A stretch of 64,000 nucleotides of DNA from Torymus aiolomorphi (GCA_036365515.1 CM070873.1:172778104-172842103); one strand, 5' to 3'. Shown: positions 32,176-45,424, numbered from the stretch's first letter. Program-made: numbers and translations. Notes: a model not told the origin generated them from the sequence alone.

Positions 32176-32487
32176 TCCCTAAATCCATAAACTTTAAACC
32201 AATAAACCGATAAACTTTACACCCTAACTTCATATACTCTAAACCTATAAACTTTAAACCCTAGACTCATAAACCCATATGCCCTAAACTCATATTTTCT
32301 AAACTCTACACCCATATACCCTAAACCCTTGAACACTAAGCCCATAAATCTTAAATCCATAAACCTAATACCCATAATCCCATTAACACTGAATCCATAA
32401 ACCCTAGCCTATGAACCCTAAACCCTAAACTTTAACTCCGAATACCCTAAACCTATAAACTTTAAACCTAAACTCATAAACCCTTTA
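32176..32487. repeat. Degenerate CCCTAAA-like minisatellite
   Basis: About 310 bp built from variants of CCCTAAACCCATAAACTTT with a loose 7-14 bp period. It resembles a plant-type telomere repeat but is not regular and is embedded in AT-rich DNA. Probably a local simple-sequence expansion. Confidence 0.7.
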
Positions 32488-33603
32488 TATTCAACTCTCT
32501 ATGCAGGAAAAGGGCCTTTTTATATACGAATACAAAAAATTTTATTTTTTAATAATTATTAGGTAAAAAATACAGTATTAGGTATTTGCAGTAGTAAATA
32601 TAAATCTAATAAAAATGCAATTATCTATTATTATTATAAATGTTACATATTATTTTCACTATGAAAGTATGACATATTAATATAACTACAAATCATTTTA
32701 ATATTATTAACAATTTTTGCACATAGTATGAAAGCTTCCTGGAAGTTTTATGAAAGCTTCCAAGAAAGATTCGGAATCTTACAGGAAGCTTACATGGAAG
32801 ATTCCTGAAAGCTCAAAATGTCCGCCCTTTTTTCTCACAAAAAGCTTTCGGGAAACATTCTATTAATCTTCCCAGAAAGCTTTCCGGGATCTTTCATCAA
32901 ACTTTTAAAAGAGTAACTGGAAGCTTTGTGAAAGATTTGTCAATCTTTATGGAAGCTTTCTTGAAAGAATACGGTAAGTTTACAGAGAATCTTTCAGCAA
33001 GACTTTAGTAAGATAGCTGTAAAGATCCTTGTAAGGTTTTTGATAGATTTATTGAAATCTTTCAGAAAGCTTACATGAAAGATTCCTGTAAGCTTAAAAT
33101 TCCGCCCAATTCTTTCTCGAAAGGATACGGTAAGTTTACAGGAAATCTTCCAATAAGACTTTAGTAAGGTAGCTGTAAAGATCCTTGTAAGGTTTTTGAT
33201 AGATTTATTGAAATCTTTCAGAAAGCTTACATAAAAGATTCCTGTAAGCTTAAAATTCTGCCCAATTTACTGGCAAAAGCTTTAAAAAAATCTATTAATA
33301 TTTCCGGAAAACTTTCCAGGACCTTTCATCAAGTTTTTAAAAGAATAACTGGAAGCTTTGTGAAAGATTTGTCAATCTTTCAGAAAGATTCTACGAAACA
33401 TTCTAGTAATCTTTCAAGAAACCTTTCACGAACCTTTTTTCAAGTTCTTGAAAGATTACTTTGGAACTTAAAGCCATACATATTACATACAATACTCTAA
33501 AGTATAACTATTATTACAATTCTCGCATATTATTTAGAATTTATTACTATATTAATCGCAATTTTTTCATCGCAGAAAAAATTTTACATAAAATTTTTTG
33601 ACC

Positions 33604-33676
33604 TAACCGGGAATCGAACCTACAACCCTTGGGTTACTACGCACGTATGCTATCCGTTACGCTATCGCTCGCTTGA
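33604..33676 (-). pseudogene. tRNA-like or SINE head
   Basis: The minus strand contains a good B box GGTTCGATTCC and an A-box-like TAGCGTAACGGATAGCAT at tRNA spacing. The T stem and acceptor do not pair well, so this is a decayed tRNA or the tRNA-derived head of a SINE rather than a working tRNA. It sits in the word-free middle of the 9-kb block. Confidence 0.45.
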
Positions 33677-34874
33677 AGGAGTTGGAAAATTTTCATCCAA
33701 ACAAGGTGCACTATCTACGATTATTTAATTGTTATTAAATAATATCATACATACATACCTAACATACATGTTATTATTTCGATTATTCATCTAAAATATT
33801 AATGGCTTTAAAATGGCCATGTAAAATACCGAAACGATACCTACCTTACCGGCACCTAAGTTTTATTTTTTTTATCGTATTTAAACAAAAATTTCAGAGA
33901 AAAGCGTTCTTTTACGGAAATCCAACGCTTTTTCCTAAAGTTTGTGTTTAGATGTAATAAAAAAAATAAAATTTTGGTGCCGATAAGCTAGGGATCTACG
34001 TTTGAGTTGAACATGGCCTCAAAGTTAAAACGGTATTATAAAATCAAGTTTCAATTAAAACATTATAAAATCAATTATAAATGTATTAAAATATTATCAA
34101 ATTTACTTTATTTATATTTGCTTATATTCTATATATGTTTAATATAAACGGATAAAGAAATTTTTCAATTCATTAAAAAAGCATAATTTTGTTCTAAGTT
34201 GATGAAATCTTCAAATCTATATTTTCAACTCAAAAATAACTTCAAAATAGTCTCAAAAGAGATGAAAAGAGAGGGGATTAAACATATTGCAAGAATATGT
34301 GTTTATATTAGATGCATCTTTAAGATGAAATGGCGAAAAAGTTATTTACAATTCATATAACTATTATATATTTAGAAAAAGTTGTTACTTTTTCAAATCA
34401 CATTTTTAAGACCAAAATAACTCGTGAGTAGTTATAAATACATAATTTATAATGAAATTAACTGTACTTTAAGAATATCGGTATCCATTTTCTATACCTG
34501 AAAAACCAATTAAAAAGAAAATTATTTCTGAAACAAAAAATTTTGGCAAAATTGTTATTTTATCAAAATAAGACATTATTGTCATTCATTTGACTCCAAA
34601 ATTTAATCAGTTCTGAGTTAAGACATACGTAAGATGCATACAAAAGTTCAGCTCATTACGTCTATCCGTTCAAGAGTTATGCCGGGGACAAAATTTCGTT
34701 TCATAAATTCATACATACATACATTTTTTTAAAACCTATTATTCTGACTCAGAAACCTCAAAAACATCGAAATTCATCAAAATCTCTGTTTTGAAAATTT
34801 TCACTATTACAACGCTTTCTCTTTGAGAAATAAATATAGTGTCAATAGGGAGAAATAAAATTCGTATACTGAAT

Positions 34875-35260
34875 ATATTTTAACACTCCGTGCGCAAAGC
34901 TCGACTTCGCACACACTCAAATAAAAAAGCATATGCTAAATCAAGCTTTGTACACGTCGTATACAAAAATACGGTTCGATACGCGAGCGAGAAGGTGATT
35001 TGAACCTTGTGTGACCTTTCCACCCTAGCTTCGCTCAGGTGCAAACGTCCACACTAGGATAAAATCACTTTGACGCACTAGCATCGAAATTTATCTGTAT
35101 TATTTTGACTCTCCGTGCGCAAAGCGCGATTTCGCGCACGCTTGTTTTTTGAATGAAAAAGCATACGCTAAATCAAGCTTTGTACACATCGTGTCAAAAG
35201 ATAGTGTTCGATACACAAGCGAAAAGGTACACGCGTTAGTATCAAACTGTACTATTTCTA
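34875..35260. repeat. Diverged tandem pair, ~220-bp unit
   Basis: CTCCGTGCGCAAAGC, GCATA(T/C)GCTAAATCAAGC and TTTGTACAC(G/A)TCGT recur in the same order at about 34885 and 35105. Non-coding. Confidence 0.65.
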
Positions 35261-38200
35261 AACAAAGAAAATATTAACTTTAATTATTAATTTTAAACAT
35301 TCATTTGGAAAAACACGTCTTCCTTTTATGCAAATACAATACTCAGAATTCATTTGGCAATTCTTATGAGAGTACTATTATGAGAGATAATTGTTGAAAA
35401 ATTGGATCAAAATAACAAAAATGCAGATTCCTACTTATCAACATTAAAATTATTTTTAATTAAAAAGTTTTTAAACAGTTTTTTGGAAAACCACAATTTT
35501 AACGCCCTCCTTATATTTAAATACTATACATAGAATTATTTTATAGCCATTCTATTATAATTTTGATAAAGTATACTCGTTGGAAGATGATGTCGGTATC
35601 CAACATCTCCTTAAAGCATTCATTTTTGGAATATTTTATTAAGGGTTCCCGAAATCTTTCTAAAGCTTTCATGAAATGTTGCTCAGTTGCATAGGTGGAA
35701 TTTTTTGTTATTCCATTAAACTTACGGCAAGCTTTCGCGGAACCTTACCAGAATATGTTACGGTTCCAGTAATCTTTGCTTATTGTCACGGCAATCTTTT
35801 ATGAAAGGTTCTATTTATGTTGAGTAGAATCTTCCCTGGGGTATTCATAAATCTTTTTTAAAATTTTTTCGGAAGATTTGCAATGAATGTTATAGTTCGA
35901 TCTTTCACTAAGCTTACTGTAACCCTTCTGGTTACCTTTCATGATAGATTCCAGTATTCATGAATCTTTCTCAAAAATTTTTCAGAAGATTTGCAATTTA
36001 TGTTCCAGTTTATCTTTCAGTAAGCTTACTGTTACCTTTCTAGTTATCTTCCATGAAAAATTCAATTATCTATTATTAGAATGTTTCATGGAAGATTCTG
36101 GAAACCTTTCAAAAGCTTTCATGGAATGTTACTGAATCGCACATTTGGAATTTTTTTATCTGGTTCCACAAAACTTACGGGAAGCTTTCATGAACATTGC
36201 AAGGGAACGCGACTGGGGAGTTTCGCCGGAACCTTCCATTAGGCTTTTCCATTATTTTTCGGTAATCATGCTAACTGCAATCTTTCATACAAGATTTTAT
36301 TGATGTTTAGTAGAATTTTCCCTGAAAGTATTCAGTAATCTCTTTCAAAAAGCTTTTGGAAGATTTTCAATAAATTTTCCAGTTTAATCATTCAGTAAGC
36401 TTACTGTAACCTTTCTAGTTATCTTTCATGAAAGATTCCAGTATCAATTCTGAGAATGTTTCATGTAAGGTTCCGGAACCCTTTCAAAAGCTTTCATTGT
36501 ATATGGTCGAGTCTTATAGTTCGAATCTTTTTTGTTGATTCCGTTAAACTTACGCGAAGCTTCCGTGTAACATTGCAAGTTAACGGTACTGGAAAGTTTC
36601 GCCGGAAACCTTCCATTAAGCATATCGCATTATTTTTCGCTAATCTTTTATCCATGCTTACTGCAATCTTTCATAAAAGTTTCCATTTATGATCAGTGCA
36701 ATCTTCCCTGCAAGGATTTTGAAATCTGTTTTGCAATCTTACCGTAAGCTTTCAATAAAGATAAAAATGTAATCATCTCAAATGCTTACTGTAATATTGT
36801 TATTTTCTTTCGTAAAAAATTCCTGTAATCTTTTGTTCATGCTTCCTGTAATCTTTCATGAAAGGTTCTGTTTAGGTTTAGTGGAATCTTTCCTGCAAGG
36901 ATTTTGTAATCTGTTTTGCAAGCTTAGCGTAAGCGTTCAACAAAGATAACAATGTAATCTTTCCAAAAGCTTACTGTAATATTGTTATTTCCTTTCGTGA
37001 AAGATTCGTATATTGATTCATGGAATATTTCATGTAAAATTCCCGTAAGCTTACCAGAAGCTTACATGTAATATTCGTCGATTGGTCATTTGCAATCTTG
37101 ATTGGAATATTGCTTTAACCTTTCTGAAAGCATACAAGAAACCTTAAAATTTAATCTTTCTGAATGTTTCAGTTAACTTTTTAAAAGATTAAGGAACGCT
37201 TCAGCTGGAATATTTCTTGAACCTTTCTTTGGGAAGGTTTCATGCTATGTGGGTAGGAATGTTACGGATTCGCATAGTTGGAATTTTTTCGGTTGGTTCT
37301 CTAAAACTTACGGGAAGCTTTCGTGGAACATTGCAAGGTAACGCTACTGGAAAGTTCCGTGGGAACCTTCCATTAAGCTTTACGCATTATTTTTCGATAA
37401 TCTTTTATTCATGCTCACTGCAATCTTTCATGGCAGATTTCATTTAGGTATAATGGAATCTTCCCTGAAAGTATTTATAAATCTTTTTCAAAAGGTTTTT
37501 GGAAAATTTGAAATCAATGTTCCAGTTTAATATTTCAGAAAGCTTACTGTAACCTTTATAGTTCTCTTTCATGAAAGATTCCAGTATTAATTATTAGAAT
37601 GTTTCATGAAAGATTCTGTCAGCTTTTCAAAAGCTTTCGTGTAATGTTACTCTGGTGAATAGTTAGAATTATTTGGTTGTTTTTGTGAATCTTACGGGAA
37701 GCTTTTGTGGAACATTGCAACGTAATGCTACTGGCTTTACGCATTATTTTTCGGTAATATTTTGTTCATGCTTACTGTAATCTTCCATGAAAGGTTCCAC
37801 TTATGTATAGTGGAATCTTCCCCGAAAGTATTAATGAATCTTTTTCAAAAGTTTTTCGGAAGATTTGCAAGAAATGTTCCATTCTAATCTTTCAGTAAGC
37901 TTACTGTAACCTTTCTCATTACTTTTCATGAAAGTGTCCGTATCGATTCTGAGAAGGTTACATGTAAGGATCCGGGAACCTTTCACAACCTTTCATGGAA
38001 TGTTACGCGAGTCTTATAGTTGGAATCTTTTTTGTTGATTCCGTCAAACTTACGGAAAGCTTTCGTGAAACATTTCCAGGTATTGCTACTGAGAGCTTCA
38101 GCTGGAGCCTTCCATTAATCTTTTCGCATTATTTTTCGGTAATCTTTTGTTCATGCTTACTGCAATCTTTCATGAGAAGTTCCATTTTTGTTTAGTCGAA

Positions 38201-40549
38201 TGTTCCCGGAACGCATTCATCAATCTTTCTCAAAAGTTTTTCGGAAGATTTGCAAGAAATGTTCCTGTTCAATCTTTCAGTAAGCTTACTGTAATCTTTC
38301 TAGTTATCTTTCATGGAAGACTCCAGTATCGATTCTTAGAATGTTTCATGGTGGATGTCGGTAACCTTTCAAAAACTTTCATGGAATGTTACGGAATCGC
38401 ATAGCTGGAATTTTTTTGGTTGGTTTCCGAAAACTTACGGGAAGCTTTCGTGGAGCATTGCAAGGTAACGCTACCGGTAAGTTTTGCCGGAACCTTCCTT
38501 TAAGCTCTTTGCATTATTTTTCGGTAATCTTTCATTCATGCTTACTGACACCTTTCATGAAAGGTTCTATTTGTGTTCAGTGGAATCTTTACTGCAAGGA
38601 TTTGGGAATCTCCTTTGCAATCTTAGCGTAAGCTTTCAACAAAGATAACGGTGTAATCTTCCCAAAAGCTTGCCGTAATATTTTTGTTTCCTTTCGTGAA
38701 GGATTCCTGGATTGATACCTGCAAGGTCTTGGGAATCTCTTTTGCAATCTTAGCATAAGCTTTCAACAAAGATAACAGTGTAATCTTTCTAAAAACTTAC
38801 TGTAATATTGCTGTTTCCTTTCGTGAAAGATTCCTGAATTGATTCCTGAAATATTTCACGTAAGATTCCCGTAGGCTTTCCAGAAGCTTACGTGTAATAT
38901 TCGTCGAAAGGACATTTGGCAATCTTGATTGTAATATTGCTTTAACCTTCCGGGAAGCTTACAAGAAAGCTTACAATGAAATCTATCTGAAAGTTTCAGT
39001 TATCTTTTAGAAAGGTTGAGGAAAGCTTCCATTGGAATATTTCTTGAATCTTTCACTGGGAAGATTTCATGCTATGTGCGGAAAGATTTCAGTATCGATT
39101 CTTAGAATTTTTCATGGTGGGTGTCAGAAAGCTTTCAAAAACATTAATGGAATATTACGGGATCTCATAGTTGGAATTTTTTGGTTGGTTTCCGAAGATG
39201 TACGAGAAGCTTTCGTGGAACATTGCAAGGTAATGCTACTGCAATGTTTCGCGGGAACCTTCCATTAAGTTTTTCGCATTATTTTTCGGTAATGTTGCAT
39301 TCATGCTTATTGCAATCTTTCATGAAAGGTTCCATTTATGTTTAGTGCAATCTTTCCTGAAAGTATTCATCAATCTTTTTCAAAAGTTTTTCGGAAGATT
39401 TGCAAGAAATGTACCACTTCAATCTTTCAGTAAGCTTACTTTAACCTTTCTAGTTATCTTTCATGAAAAATTCCAGTATCGATTCTTAGAATGGTTCATG
39501 GTCGATGTTGGCAACCTTTCAAAAACGTTCATGGAATGTTACGGAATCGCATAGTTGGAATTTTTTCGGTTGGTTCGCTTAAACTTACGGGAAGCTTTTG
39601 TGGAACATTGGAAGTTAACGCTGCTAGAATGTTTCGCGGGAACCTTCCATTAAGTTTTTCGCATTATTTTTCGATAATATTGCATTCATGCTTATTGCAA
39701 TCTTTCATGAAAGGTTCTATTTATCTTAGTGGAATTTTTCCTGCAAGTATGTCTTTGGTAATCTTAGCTTAATCTTTCAAGAAAGATGACAGTGTAATCT
39801 TCCCGAAAGCTTACCGTAATGTTGTTGTTTCCTTTTGTGAACGATTCTTGTATTGATACCTGCAAGGATTTGCGAATCTCTTTTGCAATCTTACAGAACG
39901 CTTTCAACAAAGGTAACAGTCTAATCTTCCCAAAAGCTTACTATAATATTGTAGTTTCATTTCGTGAAAGATTCCTGTATCAATCCTTGCAAGGATTTGG
40001 TAATCTTTTCTGCAATCTTAGCGTATGCTTTCAACAAAGATAACAGTGTAATCTTTCTAAAAGCTTACTGTAATATTGCTGTTTCCTTTCGTGAATGATT
40101 CCTGTATTGATTCTTGGAATATTTCACGTAAGATTCCCGTAAGCTTTCTAGAAGCTTTCATGTAATATTCGTCGAAAGGACATTTGGCAATCTTGATTGT
40201 AATATTGCTTCAACATTCCGGGAAGCTTACAAGAAACCTTACAATGGAATCTATCTGAAAGTTTCAGTTATCTTTTAAAAAGGTTGATGAAAGCTTCCAT
40301 TGGAATATTTCTTGAATCTTTCACTGGGAAGCTTTCATGCTATGTGGCGCTTTTAGTAAGCTTACTGTAACCTTTCTAGTTATCTTTCATAAAAGATTCC
40401 AGTACCGATTCCGCGAATGTCTCGTGTAAGGTTCGGGAACCTTTCGAAAACTTCCGTTAACTTTACGGGAAGCTTTCGTCAAACATTCCTAGGTATTGCT
40501 ACTGAGACATTTTGCCGGAACATTCTATTAAGCTTTTCGTATTATTTTT

Positions 40550-41690
40550 AGGTAATCTTTTGTTCATGCTTACAGTAATCTTTCATGAAAGGTTCTATTT
40601 AGGTTTAGTGGAATCTTTCCTGCAAGGATTTTGGAATCTCTTTTACCAATCTTAGCGTAAGCTTTCAACGAAGGTAACAATGTAATCTTCCCAAAAGCTT
40701 ACTGTAATATTGTTGTTTTCTTTCGTAAATTATTCCTGTAATCTTTTGTTCGTGCTTACAGTAATCTTTCATGAAAGGTTCTATTTAGGTTTAGTGGAAT
40801 CTTTCTTGCAAGGATTTTGGAATCTGTTTGACCAATCTTAGCGTAAGCTTTCAACGAAGATAACAATGTAATCTTCCCAAAAGCTTACTGTCTTATTGTT
40901 GTTTTCTTTCGTAAAAGATTCCTGTAATCTTTTGCTCATGCATACAGTAATCTTTCATGAAAGGTTCTATTTAGGTTTAGTGGAATCTTTCCTGCAAGAA
41001 TTTTGGAATCTGTTTTGCAATCTTAGCGTAAGCTTTCAACAAAGGTTACATGTAATCTTCCCAAAAGCTTACTGTAATATTCTTGTTTCCTTTCGTGAAA
41101 GATTCCTGTAATCTTTTGTTCATGCTTACAGTAATCTTTCATGAAAGGTTCTATTTAGGTTTAGTGGAATCTTTCCTGCAAGGATTTTGGAATCTGTTTT
41201 ACCAATCTTAGCGTAAGCTTTCAACGAAGATAACAATGTAATCTTCCCAAAAGCTTACAGTAATATTCTTGTTTCCTTTCGTGAAAGATTCCTGTAATCT
41301 TTTGTTCATGCTTACAGTAATCTTTCATGAAAGGTTCTATTTAGGTTTAGTGGAATCTTTCCTGCAAGGATTTCGGAATCTGTTTTACCAATCTTAGCGT
41401 AAGCTTTCAACGAAGATAACAATGTAATCTTCCGAAAAGCTTACTGTAATATTCTTGTTTCCTTTCGTGAAAGATTCCTGTAATCATTTGTTCATGCTTA
41501 CAGTAATCTTTCATGAAAGGTTCTATTTAGATTTAGTGGAATCTTTCCTGCAAGAATTTTGGAATCTGTTTTGCAATCTTAGCGTAAGCTTTCAACAAAG
41601 GTTACAATGTAATCTTCCCAAAAGCTTACTGTAATATTCTTGTTTCCTTTCGTGAAAGATTCCTGTATTGATTCATGGAATATTTCACGC
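40550..41690. repeat. Tandem satellite, ~185-bp unit, six copies
   Basis: The phrase TTTAGTGGAATCTTTC starts at about 40605, 40790, 40977, 41160, 41345 and 41531, spacing 183-187 bp. Copies are far more alike than the rest of the word block, so this part amplified late. Nucleosome-length period. Confidence 0.85.
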
Positions 41691-41909
41691 AAGGTTCCCG
41701 TAAGCTTTCCAGAAGCTTTCATGTAATATTCGTCGAATGGACATTTGGCAATCTTGATTGGAATATTGCTGTAATCTTCCTGGAAGCTTACAAGAGAGCT
41801 TACAATGGAATCTTTCTGAAAGTTTCAGGTACCTTTTGAAAAGATTAAGGAAAGCTTCCGCTGGAATATTCCTTGAATCTTTCTTTGGGAAGCTTTCATG
41901 CTATGTGGG

Positions 41910-42250
41910 TTTCTACATGCCCTAGCTACAAAATGTCAAATAATTCAAACAATATCCAATACTAATCTGTGTTCCGTTGATTTCTTCACAAGATGTAGAC
42001 ATAATAGCCTCATTATATATATTGTCTATTCTTATACTATTATCTTGGTATAACTCATCATATGCAACGTGGGCCTGATGAAATAAACAATTGGAAAAAT
42101 CAATTACTAAAACACACATTATCCTATGAATATATTCAGAGGTAGAAAACCTATCTTCAAGAAGCCTTTCTGCTTGTTAGAAAACTCGCAGTAAAATATA
42201 TTTGATCTATTTCCAAGTTCTGTCACATTATTACAAAAGCCAAAACAATA
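41910..42250. other. No gene recognised
   Basis: AT-rich DNA between the 9-kb word block and the next word-built element. A 65-codon minus-strand frame has no recognisable feature. Confidence 0.5.
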
Positions 42251-42252
42251 TA

Positions 42253-42489
42253 TCTGAAAAATCTCACGCGAGATGTCAGGTGAGAACTCACATGAGATCT
42301 CATGTGAGATCTCACGTTAAAATCTTATCTGAAATTCTAGTCCGCGAGCTGCTAAAATTCCTTCAATGATAAATAATCAGTTTCTGGAAATTGGGAGTCG
42401 CCTATTAGGTTACACTACCCCCCAGATAAGTTCAAAAATCTACGTTTTGAAGCTCACATGAGATCTCACGTGAGATTTTTGAGTAGGGA
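42253..42489. mobile_element. Word-built element (TCTCACATGAGATCTCA words)
   Basis: Left end CTGAAAAATCTCACGCGAG and right end TGAGATTTTTGAGTAGGGA are inverted. Words of the TCTCAC(A/G)TGAGAT type cluster at both ends, with about 120 bp of unrelated sequence between. TA follows the right end. Confidence 0.65.
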
Positions 42490-42944
42490 TAATGATATAG
42501 TGCCAACTCGTTTTAATTAACCTACAGTTTTGTTTGAGAAAACTTGTTTTAAACAGTTCAGTTCTATGAGAATTTTATATTATAATTACTTAGGTCAACA
42601 TTTGAACAATTATGTATCGATTAATTTGGAAGTTGTTTTGAAAGCCTATAAAACATTACTCAATTTTATAAGTATTAGTGTATTGTAACATATATAGACG
42701 ATTCGAACTATCCCTGCACGTAATTGTTCGACAACTGCATGAATGACGAGTTTACTTATCAATCCGATCGATTTTCTATATCAGTAAGATTTTTTTTTCA
42801 TCATTTCTCTGTGTATTAAGGTGATCTTATAGCTAAAAATTTTCAAAAGTTCAAAATTATTTTTATTCAATCGTTTAATTATATATGTTATTTTGAACCT
42901 AATAAAATAAATTAGATAAAAAAATTTATAAATTTCGGATGATA

Positions 42945-43083
42945 TCCCTACTGAAAAAGCCGACATGGGACTCACATGGGACCCATGTCGGACTATGTGA
43001 GTCCCATGTTCATTCTACACGAATCTCAGAAGGTGCCACATGCATCCCACATGGGACGTTAGATGTGCACGGAACAGTAAGGG
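42945..43083. mobile_element. Word-built element (CCCACATGGGAC words)
   Basis: Left end TCCCTACTGAAAAAGCC preceded by TA; right end ACAGTAAGGG is a rough inverse. Between them are GACTCACATGGGACCCATGTC and related words. About 140 bp. Confidence 0.6.
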
Positions 43084-43334
43084 CATATGGACCCATAAAC
43101 TTGTGGGGAACGTGACTTCGTGGTAGAAAAGGTAAATGGTACTATGAGGTAAACTTATATCTACTCATACTGACTGGGAGAGGGCGAGGGGTCCAGATCA
43201 CCAATTCGTTTAAGATCTTGGGATTGTTTTTTGTATGTAGAAATATATAGAAAGCTGAAATATTATACTCTAACGCTCAGAAAAACTGAGATTCTGAATA
43301 TTTTTAGCTTTATTTTGAAAATAAAAAGCCTATT

Positions 43335-43470
43335 CTTAAAACGGTAACCATTTAACTTTGAAGAGTTTTAAATATCATTAAAAAAAAAGAACATGAAAAC
43401 ATGAAAAAAGCCTATTCTTAAAACGGTAATCATTTAACTTTGAAGAGTTTTAAATATCATTAAAAAAAAA
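43335..43470. repeat. Recent tandem duplication, ~70-bp unit
   Basis: AGCCTATTCTTAAAACGGTA followed by CATTTAACTTTGAAGAG and an A run appears twice, at about 43338 and 43407, with one base difference (ACC/ATC) and differing A-run length. Confidence 0.85.
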
Positions 43471-43984
43471 AGAAAATAAAACTAGACGAAATGAGCGAAG
43501 AAAATGATGAATTTGCTTTATTAAAAATTGAAAAATGATGATTCTCTCCAAAGTTATGAACGGTTTAAATTAAGCATTGAAAGTGCACCAAAATATGTAG
43601 GCAGTAAATCAGTGGATTTTAGGGATTTAACAGTATATTTTTTTACTCAATTTTAATCTTTCATAACTTTGTAAGGAATAACCATTTTTTCATTTTTATC
43701 AAAGCAATGGAAGTTGATTTTGTCTAGTTTTATTTTCTATAATTGAAATGACATTTAAGACTCTTTATAGAGTATCATCACCATTTTAAGAAGAGGTTCT
43801 TTTCAAGTCTATTGTTAAAGGTCTAATATTTCAGCTTTCTTCATATTTCTACATCCAAAAATTTATCACAATGTTTTAGACAAATCTATGATCCGGACCC
43901 CTTACCCTCTCCTAGTCAGTTCTTATCGAGACACAGATACTTCCAGAAGTACCTATATAGGTACCTATATATATAGGATAGGCA

Positions 43985-44121
43985 AAGTAAGCATGGCAGT
44001 CTGCAAGTACTGCATACACAAATGGTACGACGCGGAACACACTTTCTTTGAGTGCGAACGTTGGGCCGTTGAAAGACAACAGGTAGAGAATTCGATAGGC
44101 GAAATCGAAAAGGAGAACTAG
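43985..44121 (+). pseudogene. R1-type LINE reverse transcriptase C-terminus, left arm
   Basis: Encodes a CCHC knuckle CKYCIHKWYDAEHTFFEC, with ERWAVERQQVE after it. This is the C-terminal zinc finger that follows the reverse transcriptase of R1-like non-LTR elements (C-x2-C, then DAEHT-x-F-x-C). Ends at a stop and is followed by an A/T-rich tail. Only the tail of the gene is present. Confidence 0.6.
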
Positions 44122-45282
44122 AAATAATAAAAAAATAATAAGGTGTTTTATTAAAATCCTCTTTATTGTCAGTCCTATAGATCGACAGTCCTCTTGACTG
44201 ACAGTCCGCCTGATTGACAGTCCTCTTGCTCAACAAATTTAAAATAATGTCTTGATAACTTTTCAAAATTAAATGGTTCTTCATCAAAAATCTCTGTTCA
44301 TGCTTCATGGCTATAATCTATAAATATATTTCAAGTATTACTAAAAATTAAATGTAAAAATTATACATGAAAATGTAATGTTATGAAAAATAAAAAGTTA
44401 AAGTTAACAAAAAATAAAACATAAAAAATATTAGGTTTATTTTTACTAGGCACATTTTCAAAGCATTTCCATAAGCCATCTGTAATTAAAAGCTTATTAA
44501 TTTGTTTAAATATTTTACTTGCTTTAACAAAATCATTATAGCAAAATCATTGCTTTCTAATTCTTGGCCATTTTTACAATGATATCAAACAAATGTTTAT
44601 ATTTGATAGTTGAACAACAATCCTTCACTTTATGTAGAAGACGAACTCGACAGAACCTATTTTGTGTAGTAAAGCCCAAAAATTATTTTTAATTTATTAT
44701 CTTGAAGAAAAAATTTTGTTTATGATGGTTGAAGGTCCCAGAAAAAAGCTATGGACTATTATTTAAAAAGGGAAAAAGTCAAAAAGGTTTTTTATGCATT
44801 TATTTTATGTATATATATATATATATATATTTCAAATTTTATGTATATATATATATATATTTGTTAAAGCAAGTAAAATATTTAAACAAATTAATAAGCT
44901 TTTAATTACAGATGGCTTATGGAAATGCTTTGAAAATGTGCCTAGTAAAAATAAACCTAATATTTTTTATGTTTTATTTTTTGTTAACTTTAACTTTTTA
45001 TTTTTCATAACATTACATTTTCATGTATAATTTTTACATTTAATTTTTAGTAACACTTGAAATATATTTATAGATTATAGCCATGAAGCATGAAAAGAGA
45101 TTTTTGATGAAGAACCATTTAATTTTGAAAAGTTATCAAGCCATTATTTTAAATTTGTTGAGCAAGAGGACTGTCGATCAGGCGGACTGTCAGTCAAGAG
45201 GACTGTCGATCTATAGGACTGACAATAAAGAGGATTTTAATAAAACACCTTATTATTTTTTTATTATTTCTAGTTCTCCTTT

Positions 45283-45424
45283 TCGATTTCGCCTATCGAA
45301 TTCTCTACCTGTTGTCTTTCAACGGCCCAACGTTCGCACTCAAAGAAAGTGTGTTCCGCGTCGTACCATTTGTGTATGCAGTACTTGCAGACTGCCATGC
45401 TTACTTTGCCTATCCTATATATAG
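45283..45424 (-). pseudogene. R1-type LINE tail, inverted copy in right arm
   Basis: Reverse-complement copy of the zinc-finger tail at 43985-44121, nearly identical in sequence. Because it is inside the inverted repeat it arose by duplication of the arm, not by an independent insertion. Confidence 0.6.

Larger units (their letters stand above)
32720..41907. mobile_element. 9-kb block of AAGCTT/GAAAGATTC words
   Basis: From 32720 to 33478 and again from 35620 to 41907 nearly every 10-20 bp is a variant of GGAAGCTTTC, AATCTTTCATGAAAG or TAAGCTTACTGTAA, all near-palindromic. The outer ends are inverted: CACATAGTATGAAAGCTTCC at the left and GGAAGCTTTCATGCTATGTG at the right. The right-end phrase also recurs inside (about 37245, 39075, 40345), so the block looks like several tandem or nested units of 1.3-1.8 kb. 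Short frames here (for instance with NPFK or GIFSVGS) are read through repeats and are not genes. The middle (33479-35619) lacks the words. Confidence 0.75.

Noticed and set aside
35941..41111. Series of frames with repeated phrases such as GIFSVGS and NLSKTF
   Set aside because: They arise from the AAGCTT/GAAAGATTC repeats; none starts in a conserved context and similar phrases come from repeat copies.
40550..41690. CRISPR-like regular spacing
   Set aside because: The repeat fills the whole period with no unique spacers, and the genome is eukaryotic.
43916..45424. Pair of ~115-130-codon frames starting MKHE
   Set aside because: They are antisense readings of the LINE tail in the two arms of the inverted repeat.
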